From CAWEQW01 sp963811365 (GTDB lineage Bacteria > Actinomycetota > Actinomycetes > Propionibacteriales > Nocardioidaceae), in assembly GCA_963811365.1 (NCBI GenBank), contig CAWEQW010000008.1, positions 806,001 to 870,000 on the forward strand: a DNA stretch of 64,000 nt. Direction: 5' to 3'. A model generated the notes under the pieces. It worked only from the letters and a program-made list of their open reading frames with translations. It was not told where the DNA came from and searched no databases. Of the stretch, positions 58,175-64,000 are shown one piece after another. Within the stretch, counting starts at the first letter, position 1, and each line of letters begins with the position of its first letter. The translations under genes were made by a program, and so were the position numbers.

Positions 58175-59953
58175 CTATCGGTCGGCGCGCGCGCCCCGGT
58201 TTGCGATCAGTGCTCGGTAGGCAGCCTTCCGCAAGGCCTCCGGGACAAGACGATAACCGCCACGGACCACCACATTGCGCAGGTACTGCCTGCGCGTGGT
58301 GATGCCCAGGTCACGGAACCGGCGCTGGAGGGCCAGCTCCGAGCGCAGCAGCCGGCCCCCTCCCCGGCGCGCGTAGGCGCCGGCACCGACACGGTAGCTG
58401 ACCAGCGGCTCTGCCAGGTTCGCAGGCCGCGCTCCGGCGTCGATCATGCGGGTGAACAGCAGGTAGTCCTCCATCAGCGCCATGTCGGTGTACCCGCCCG
58501 CCGAGAGCACCGCGCTCTTGCGGTAGACCACCGTCGGGTGGTTGAACGGGTCCCGGAACCTCACTACGCGGCGGATCTCCTCGGGGTCGGTGGGAGGGGT
58601 CCGGCGTCCGACGACGTCGTCCGGGCTGTGGCCGAACTCATAGAGCCCCGAGCCCACGATGTCGGCCCCGGCCTCGATCAGCGGCAGCTGCCTGGCGAAC
58701 CGGTCCGGCCGGCTGACGTCGTCGGCGTCCATCCGGGCGACGATCTCGTGGGTGCAGGTGTCCAGGCCCAGGTCGAGCGCCGGCCCGAGGCCGATGTTCT
58801 GCTCGATCGGCACCAGCTTGACCGGGACCGGGCTGGTCGCGACCAGCTCGTCGGTGGCCCGGGCGAGGGCGTCCGGCACCGGGCCGTCCTGGACGAGCAC
58901 CACCTCGTCGGGACGGCGGGTCTGCGCCACGACCGTGGAGCCGAACGCCTCGCGGAGGAAGTCGGGGTCGTCCCCGGCCCAGGTGGACATCAGCAGGGAG
59001 AACGGCTGCGGTTCGGCGGGCTCCGGGTGGTGCGGCGACCAGCCGGCCTCGGACAGCACCTGGCCGTTGCTCCGCGGGCGTGAGGTCACCCCGGCCACCA
59101 GGCCGCGTCGTCCGGCCGCCAGGAGGGTACGGCGGTCGGCCGACCGGGCGACGGTCCGCGCCCAGCGGCGCAGCGTCGAGCCGCCGTACACCAGCTTCTC
59201 CGCCGGGGACAGGCCACGCCCGAGCCCGAACATCCACACCTTGTTGCGGACCTCGAAGTAGAAGCGCTCCCCCGGGTCGGCGTCGGTGGAGCCGAACACC
59301 TTCGTCTTGTGGACCACCCGGCTGGCCGGGACGTACAGCCCCACGCCGCCGCGGACCAGTCGCGTGGAGTACTCGAAGTCGTCGTTCCACAAGAAGTAGT
59401 CGGCGATCGGCAGGCCCCGGGTCCGGACCACGTCGACGTCGCACATGATGGACACGAACGACGCCGACCGGATCGGCACCGCCCCGACGGACGCCGCCCG
59501 TCGCCGGGCCGCCCCGCCGGCGGCCGGCCGGGCCCGCGGGGTGTTCATCGGGTGGTCCCGGCCGTCGGTCCAGACCACCCGGCTGGCAAGCAGCGCCGGT
59601 CGCCGGTCGGCGGGTCCGGGGTAGCCGGCCCAGGCGGCGACCAGCCGTTCCGCGGCGTCCGGCTCGGGGACCGTGTCGTCGTCGAGCAGCCAGACCAGGT
59701 CGGGCTCGAAGGTGAGGGCCCGCTCGACGCCGGCGGCGAACCCACCCGCGCCCCCGGTGTTGCGTGTCAGCTCGACCACCTCGAGGTCGCGGTACGCCTC
59801 GGCGAGCAGCTCGGAGGTGCCGTCGGTGGAGGCGTTGTCGACGACCACCACCCGGTCGGGCCGGTGGGACTGCGCCAGGAGCGCGGTGAGCGACTCCACG
59901 AGCAGGTCACGCCGGTTCCAGGTGACGACGACTGCTACGACCCGGGCGGACAC
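58175..59953 (-). CDS. Fusion of two GT2 glycosyltransferase domains (GlfT1-like plus second GT2)
   Basis: 592-aa protein. The N-terminal domain (about 1-300) has the GlfT1/rhamnosyltransferase opening VVAVVVTWNRRDLLVE, the metal site WLLDDDT (Asp91-93) and WNDDFEYSTRLVRGG. The C-terminal domain (about 315-560) begins FSLLMSTWAGDDPDFL, with VLVQDG and the MDADDVSRPDRF site near 406. Each half looks complete. GlfT1 adds the first galactofuranoses to the linker in mycobacteria; the second domain may add a linker or branching sugar. It precedes glf by 34 bp, so it belongs to the galactan operon. The exact sugars are inference. Confidence 0.85.
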   Translation of the reverse strand: MSARVVAVVVTWNRRDLLVESLTALLAQSHRPDRVVVVDNASTDGTSELLAEAYRDLEVVELTRNTGGAGGFAAGVERALTFEPDLVWLLDDDTVPEPDAAERLVAAWAGYPGPADRRPALLASRVVWTDGRDHPMNTPRARPAAGGAARRRAASVGAVPIRSASFVSIMCDVDVVRTRGLPIADYFLWNDDFEYSTRLVRGGVGLYVPASRVVHKTKVFGSTDADPGERFYFEVRNKVWMFGLGRGLSPAEKLVYGGSTLRRWARTVARSADRRTLLAAGRRGLVAGVTSRPRSNGQVLSEAGWSPHHPEPAEPQPFSLLMSTWAGDDPDFLREAFGSTVVAQTRRPDEVVLVQDGPVPDALARATDELVATSPVPVKLVPIEQNIGLGPALDLGLDTCTHEIVARMDADDVSRPDRFARQLPLIEAGADIVGSGLYEFGHSPDDVVGRRTPPTDPEEIRRVVRFRDPFNHPTVVYRKSAVLSAGGYTDMALMEDYLLFTRMIDAGARPANLAEPLVSYRVGAGAYARRGGGRLLRSELALQRRFRDLGITTRRQYLRNVVVRGGYRLVPEALRKAAYRALIANRGARADR

Positions 59954-59979
59954 AGCCGCACCCTACCGAGGCTGCCCGG

Positions 59980-60017
59980 CTCAGCAGGACCCGGACAGCT
60001 CAGCAGGACCCGGACAG
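59980..60017. repeat. 19-bp perfect tandem duplication at the end of an LCP gene
   Basis: CTCAGCAGGACCCGGACAG occurs at 59980-59998 and again at 59999-60017. The second copy holds the last codons and stop codon (60000-60002) of the LCP gene; the first copy is downstream non-coding DNA. A recent slippage event is likely. Confidence 0.9.
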
Positions 60018-61502
60018 GTCGGTGGAGTCGTTCGCGGCGTACCCCTGCTGCATGCTGCCCAGCGAGCCGCCCACCAGGCTCCCGGCCGGCGTGCTCCGCG
60101 AGAAGCCGGTCTGGTGGTGACCCTTCGCGGGAACTGCCCGGTGGGCCTTCTCCGAGCGGGCGATCGCCCGGGTGACCATGCGCTGGATCGTGGCGATGTC
60201 CGGGTGCGAGGTGTCGATCTGCGGTGGCACGAACGACACCGTGCTGACCGGCTGCGACCGGGCCCTCATGGCGAGCTGGGCGAACTTCCCGAGCTCGGAG
60301 GCCGGCAGGTCGGTCGTGACGAGCTGCTCGCTGGCCTTGGCGATCGACTCGAACTTGGTGATCACCGTCTGGGGCGAGAGCTGCTGGAGCATCGCGTTCA
60401 TCACGCACTTCTGCCGGGCCATCCGCGAGTAGTCGTCGGCGATCACCCGGGATCGGGCGAACCAGAGCGTCTCGAAGCCGTCGAGCTTGCGCACCCCCGG
60501 CTTGACGTAGCCGGTGATGGAGTGCCCGACGCCGCCGATCGGGATCCGCTGGCGGACGTTGAGGGTGAGACCGCCGACGGCGTCGACGAGCCCGCGGAAC
60601 CCCTGGAGGTTCACCATCGCGTAGTAGTTGACCTTCAGCCCGGTGATGCCCTCGACGGCTTCCGTGGTCGCCTCGACGCCGGGGTTGGCGTATCCCTTGA
60701 AGAGCGCCTTGTTGTCGGCCGCGTAGGTGGCCAGGCTGTTGAGCTCGCACGTCGCGCCGCAGTCGTAGCCGTGCGGGAACTGCTCGGCCATCACCGAGCC
60801 CTTCACGAACGGGAAGTTCAGCATGTTGCGGGGCAGGCCGAAGAGGACGGCGCGGCCGGTCTCGGCGTCCACGCTGGCGACCGTGATGCTGTCCGGGCGG
60901 AGCCCCCAGCGGTCCTTGCCGGAGTCGCCGCCGAGCAGCAGCACGTTGTAGCGGCCGTGGTGGGCGCCGGTGGCCGTGCCGTCGCCGAACATCGTCGCGA
61001 TGAAGTCCTTCTGCACCCCGACGACGTGGGAGGCGAACAGCAGCGAGCCGGCGACCGAGAAGCACAGCACGCCGTTGAGGCCCACCATCGCCAGCCGCTG
61101 CTTCTGCCGGAGCTCGAGGGGCCGGCCGAGGCGCCAGGCGTCGATGAACAGCAGCGCCCACCCGACCGCCACGCCGGCGAGCACCAGCCGCAGCACGCCG
61201 AGTGCGAAGGTGCTGCTGGCCAGCCAGTACACGACCCCGCGCCAGAAGTAGCCGAGGGCCACCACGAGGAGCAGCCACGCGATCAGCCCGAACCAGATGC
61301 GCAGCGCGACCCGCCCGACCTTCTTGTTGCCGGCGACGAGCTGTGCGGAGCCCGGGAGGACGAGCGTCATGAGCAGCAGGGCGAGGGCCCGGCGGAACTG
61401 GATCCGTGAGCTCGCGGCCCCGCGGTCGGCTCCCCGGCCGGTCCCGCGACCGGCTCCGGGGTCGGCACCGTAGCGGGGCCCGGCGGAGGACACGGGAGGC
61501 AT
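60000..61502 (-). CDS. LCP-family glycan ligase (LytR-CpsA-Psr), multi-helix type
   Basis: 500-aa protein from ATG 61502. It has an Arg/Gly-rich start, four hydrophobic segments (about 40-160), then an extracellular LCP domain (about 185-400): LLGGDSG, RPDSITVASVDAETGRAVLFGLPRNM, DAVGGLTLNV and LWFARSRVIADDYSRMARQK. The conserved Arg and Asp residues that bind polyprenyl pyrophosphate are present. LCP enzymes attach polymers such as arabinogalactan or teichoic acid to peptidoglycan. It sits 46 bp upstream of the galactan gene run on the same strand. Its substrate is plausibly the galactofuran made next door. Confidence 0.9.
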   Translation of the reverse strand: MPPVSSAGPRYGADPGAGRGTGRGADRGAASSRIQFRRALALLLMTLVLPGSAQLVAGNKKVGRVALRIWFGLIAWLLLVVALGYFWRGVVYWLASSTFALGVLRLVLAGVAVGWALLFIDAWRLGRPLELRQKQRLAMVGLNGVLCFSVAGSLLFASHVVGVQKDFIATMFGDGTATGAHHGRYNVLLLGGDSGKDRWGLRPDSITVASVDAETGRAVLFGLPRNMLNFPFVKGSVMAEQFPHGYDCGATCELNSLATYAADNKALFKGYANPGVEATTEAVEGITGLKVNYYAMVNLQGFRGLVDAVGGLTLNVRQRIPIGGVGHSITGYVKPGVRKLDGFETLWFARSRVIADDYSRMARQKCVMNAMLQQLSPQTVITKFESIAKASEQLVTTDLPASELGKFAQLAMRARSQPVSTVSFVPPQIDTSHPDIATIQRMVTRAIARSEKAHRAVPAKGHHQTGFSRSTPAGSLVGGSLGSMQQGYAANDSTDLSGSC

Positions 61503-61596
61503 GGGCGGGCCTTTCGACAGACAGCGGCCGTACGGTCGCCCAAGTATCACCAACCACAGCGGCCCCAGCCGTTCAGGCGCGCCGATGCCCGGGATG

Positions 61597-61609
61597 TACC
61601 GTCATGGCC
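61597..61609 (+). promoter_or_regulatory. Leaderless-type -10 box for the second LCP gene
   Basis: TACCGT (61597-61602) ends 7 nt before ATG 61610, which favours that codon over the in-frame ATG at 61604. The upstream region is shared with the divergent LCP gene, whose start is 108 bp away. Confidence 0.4.
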
Positions 61610-62845
61610 ATGGCAGACCGTTCACGGGGCGGCGACTCCGCGGGGCGTGACGAGCCCGAGTACGACTGGCTCTACGGCGAGGGGGAGCCCCCTCGCCAGG
61701 GTCCTCGGCCGTCGCGCGACCCCGAGCCGACCCAGATGCTGCCCACGATGAGCCGGCCGGGCTCGCCGACCGGCCGCCGCACGGACGACCCGGTAGACGA
61801 GCCTCCCCCGCCACGGTGGACCGGCGTGCCGCCGGAGTCCCCGCCGCCGGGCGGGTCGTGGGAGCCCGTCGACGCACCGCCACCGCCTCCGACGCGTCGT
61901 GGGCACGGCGTCTGGTGGTGGCTGCGCCTGGTGCTGCTGCTCTGGGTGGTCTTCCTCGTGGCCGTCCCCCTCTGGGCATGGTCGAAGGTCGAGAAGGTGG
62001 ACGCGGACCCGTCCGGCGCCCGGCCGCCGCAGCAGCCGGGGACGACGTACCTGCTGGTGGGCAGCGACAGCCGCGCAGGGCTGACCCGCAAGCAGGAGCT
62101 CTCGCTGGGCACGGGCCGCGCCTCCGGGCGCCGCACCGACACGATCATGCTGCTGCACACCGGCGCCGGCCCCAACCTGCTGATGTCGATCCCCCGGGAC
62201 TCGATCGTCGACATCCCGGGCGTCGGGCGCACCAAGATCAACGCGGCCTTCGCCTACGGGGGCCCGAAGCTGCTCGTCAAGACCATCGAGAGCGAGACCG
62301 GGGTGCGCATCGACGACTACGTCGAGATCGGCTTCGGCGGCTTCGTCAACGTCGTCGACGCGGTGGGCGGCATCCGGATCTGTCCCACCCAGGCGATGAA
62401 GGACCCGCTCGCCAACCTCGACATTCAGAAGGGCTGCCAGCACGTTGACGGCAAGGTCGCGCTCGGCTACGCGCGCTCGCGGCACGTCTCCGGCCTCGGC
62501 GACATCGACCGGGCCCACCACCAACGTGAGGTCGTGAGCGCCGTCGGCCACGCGGCCGTCTCCCCCTGGTCGGTCCTCAACCCGGTGCGCTACTTCCGGC
62601 TGAGCTCCGCCGGCGCCGACTCGCTCGTGGTCGGCAAGGGGACCAGCCCGATCGACCTGGCCAGGTTCGCGTGGGCGATGACCCGGGTCGACGGCAAGAA
62701 CGGGCTCACCTGCGGGGTCCCGATCTCCGACCTCGCGGTGCACTGGGACCGCGCGCGAGCACTCGCGCTGTTCAAGCTCATCAAGGAGGACCGCACCGAC
62801 GAGGTGACGAAGAACCTCTGCGGGCCCTCGGGGCTGCGCGGCTGA
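61610..62845 (+). CDS. LCP-family glycan ligase (LytR-CpsA-Psr), single-helix type
   Basis: 411-aa protein with a Pro-rich cytoplasmic tail (about 1-95), one membrane helix (WWWLRLVLLLWVVFLVAVPLWAW) and an extracellular LCP domain. The domain has LLVGSDSRAG, RRTDTIMLLHTG, LMSIPRDSIVDIPG, DAVGGIRIC and the catalytic-site region YARSRHVSGLGDIDRAHHQR. The Arg-rich site that holds pyrophosphate is complete. It is divergent from the other LCP gene, so two paralogous ligases share a 107-bp promoter region. They may serve different polymers, or act as partly redundant ligases. Confidence 0.92.
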   Translation: MADRSRGGDSAGRDEPEYDWLYGEGEPPRQGPRPSRDPEPTQMLPTMSRPGSPTGRRTDDPVDEPPPPRWTGVPPESPPPGGSWEPVDAPPPPPTRRGHGVWWWLRLVLLLWVVFLVAVPLWAWSKVEKVDADPSGARPPQQPGTTYLLVGSDSRAGLTRKQELSLGTGRASGRRTDTIMLLHTGAGPNLLMSIPRDSIVDIPGVGRTKINAAFAYGGPKLLVKTIESETGVRIDDYVEIGFGGFVNVVDAVGGIRICPTQAMKDPLANLDIQKGCQHVDGKVALGYARSRHVSGLGDIDRAHHQREVVSAVGHAAVSPWSVLNPVRYFRLSSAGADSLVVGKGTSPIDLARFAWAMTRVDGKNGLTCGVPISDLAVHWDRARALALFKLIKEDRTDEVTKNLCGPSGLRG

Positions 62846-62868
62846 GCCCGACCTGTCGTACCCGTTGC

Positions 62869-64000
62869 TTATCTGCGCATGGTGAAGCGGACGGTGCCGT
62901 CGGGGTGGTGGTGCATGTCGTAGCTGGGGTCGTGGGCTTTGTGGTGGTGCCAGGAGCACAGGAGGCGGCCGTGGTCGAGGTTGGTGGGGGCGCCGGTGGC
63001 CCAGGTGCCGTTGTCGTGGTGGGTCTCGCACCAGGCGGCGGGGCGGTCGCAGCCGAGCGTGGTGCAGGTCTGGTCGCGCAGGGTGAGCGCGAGGCGTTGG
63101 GCCTTGGAGTGGAGGCGGGCGCGGCGGCCGAGGTCGAGGACCGCCGAGGCGCTGTCGAGGACGGCGGGGATCACTCCGGCGGTGCAGGCGAGTCGGCGGG
63201 CCTCGCCGGCGGAGAGGGTTCCGCCGGTGTCCAGGGTGGCTATCCCGGCGGTGTTGAGGCGGTCTTCGAGCTGGGCCAGGCTCATGGTGACCACGACGGT
63301 GGCGCCGGCGCCGGAGGCGGCGGGCAGGTCACGGTCGGTGAGGCGTTCGAGGAGCTCGCAGAACCCGATCCCGGCGACCTCGGGGCGGGTCAGCCGCACC
63401 GCGCGGGCACTCCTGGACACGGTGTCGCCGGCTGCTCCGGCGGCTCCGGCTGGTCCGGCTGCTCCGGCGGCTGCGGCGGCTTCGGCGGCTTCGGCGGCTT
63501 CGGCGGCTTCGGCGGCTTCGGTGGTGGTCTTCTCGGTGGCGGCGTGTTCGTAGGGTGAGTCGCCGGTGGCGGCGAGGGTGGCTCGGCGGCGGGGGGAGGT
63601 CAGTGCCCACAGGGCTTTGGTGAGGATCGCGGCGTGCAGGTCGGGGATCAGGAACCGGCCGGTGTGGGTGCCGTCGTGGTTGTCGCGGACCTGCAGGTAG
63701 CACCGCCGCCGCGCGCGGCGCTCCTCGGCAGCCAACCGGCGGCCCTCGACCAGGTCGGCGGTCTCGGGGTCGAGGACCTCCAGCAGGTGTCGGCCGGCGA
63801 CCTGCAGCCGGGCCGCGTCCAACGATGCGGCGAGCTCGACCAGGTGGGTCTCGCCGCGTTGCCGCCCGCTGGTGTCGAGGGTGGCGGGTAGCGCGTCGAC
63901 CGCGCTGGTGATCACGGCCGCCTGGGCCGGGTCGACCCGGCCGGCGGCGAGCGCGGCCGCGGTCACCGGATGGGCCTGCAGGGTGTGCGCCAGCCGCAGG
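62869..64000 (-). CDS. DUF222 / HNH endonuclease domain protein, partial
   Basis: C-terminal 377 codons of a larger protein whose start is beyond the right edge; the frame is open to base 64000. It carries a DUF222 (13E12-repeat type) region, an Ala/Glu-rich linker of near-perfect EAA repeats, and a C-terminal HNH domain with CETHHDNGTWATGAPTNLDHGRLLCSWHHHKAH. Zinc-type Cys residues (CTTLGCDRPAAWCETHH) precede it. Such genes occur in many copies in actinobacteria, sometimes associated with mobile elements. No inverted repeats or target duplications are seen here. The cellular role is unknown. Confidence 0.88.
   Translation of the reverse strand, partial: LRLAHTLQAHPVTAAALAAGRVDPAQAAVITSAVDALPATLDTSGRQRGETHLVELAASLDAARLQVAGRHLLEVLDPETADLVEGRRLAAEERRARRRCYLQVRDNHDGTHTGRFLIPDLHAAILTKALWALTSPRRRATLAATGDSPYEHAATEKTTTEAAEAAEAAEAAEAAAAAGAAGPAGAAGAAGDTVSRSARAVRLTRPEVAGIGFCELLERLTDRDLPAASGAGATVVVTMSLAQLEDRLNTAGIATLDTGGTLSAGEARRLACTAGVIPAVLDSASAVLDLGRRARLHSKAQRLALTLRDQTCTTLGCDRPAAWCETHHDNGTWATGAPTNLDHGRLLCSWHHHKAHDPSYDMHHHPDGTVRFTMRR
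63481..63525. repeat. 9-bp tandem repeat in the HNH gene
   Basis: TTCGGCGGC is repeated four times exactly, with a fifth variant copy. On the minus strand it encodes EAA units in the linker between the DUF222 and HNH parts. Confidence 0.85.

Overview
The window is about 64 kb of very GC-rich actinobacterial chromosome. No rRNA, tRNA, CRISPR array, insertion sequence or prophage was recognised. Gene content points to a non-mycolate actinobacterium, most likely of the Nocardioidaceae type: WhiB, MtrAB-LpqB, F420 biosynthesis, a very large NAD-glutamate dehydrogenase, Ku-dependent end joining, and a DUF222/HNH endonuclease. The family-level placement is an inference, not a measured match.

Layout. 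1-1.4 kb: start of a secreted M36 (fungalysin-type) metallopeptidase, broken by frameshifts and running off the left edge. 1.6-4.4 kb: a non-homologous end-joining locus with separate ligase and polymerase genes facing a ku gene. 4.5-17.3 kb: mainly catabolic and lipid genes. These are a glutamate dehydrogenase / M20 peptidase / amidase operon, tryptophan 2,3-dioxygenase, P5C dehydrogenase and a WS/DGAT-like acyltransferase. 17.4-23.1 kb: a membrane protein, CpaE-like and CpaB/SAF-like proteins without any pilus genes, an excisionase-fold HTH protein, a LysM protein and an Rv3235-family protein. 23.1-49.3 kb: a core actinobacterial block whose gene order resembles M. tuberculosis Rv3235-Rv3264c from memory. 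It runs secA, a YcaQ-like glycosylase, a NarL-type regulator, hpf, comF, lpqB, mtrB, mtrA, ahcY, a CDF transporter, an SIS protein, a Trm112-like protein, a phosphohexomutase, DUF3499, a zincin-like protein, DUF5719, a GT2/membrane protein, whiB2, fbiA, fbiB, a DUF3105 protein and a sugar nucleotidyltransferase. No tmk or manA is present in this block.

50.1-62.8 kb is a cell-envelope region. It holds a secreted PGRP/amidase with FG-GAP repeats, a Wzt/Wzm-type ABC exporter, GlfT2, UDP-galactopyranose mutase, a protein with two fused GT2 domains and two LCP-family ligases. Read together these can make, export and attach a galactofuranose polymer. The window ends inside a DUF222/HNH gene.

Two themes cut across the window. 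Several start codons sit 6-8 nt after an xAnnnT -10 box, as expected for leaderless transcripts. Single-base frameshifts break four otherwise well-preserved genes; five of the indels fall within 47.88-49.31 kb, which looks more like assembly error than gene decay.
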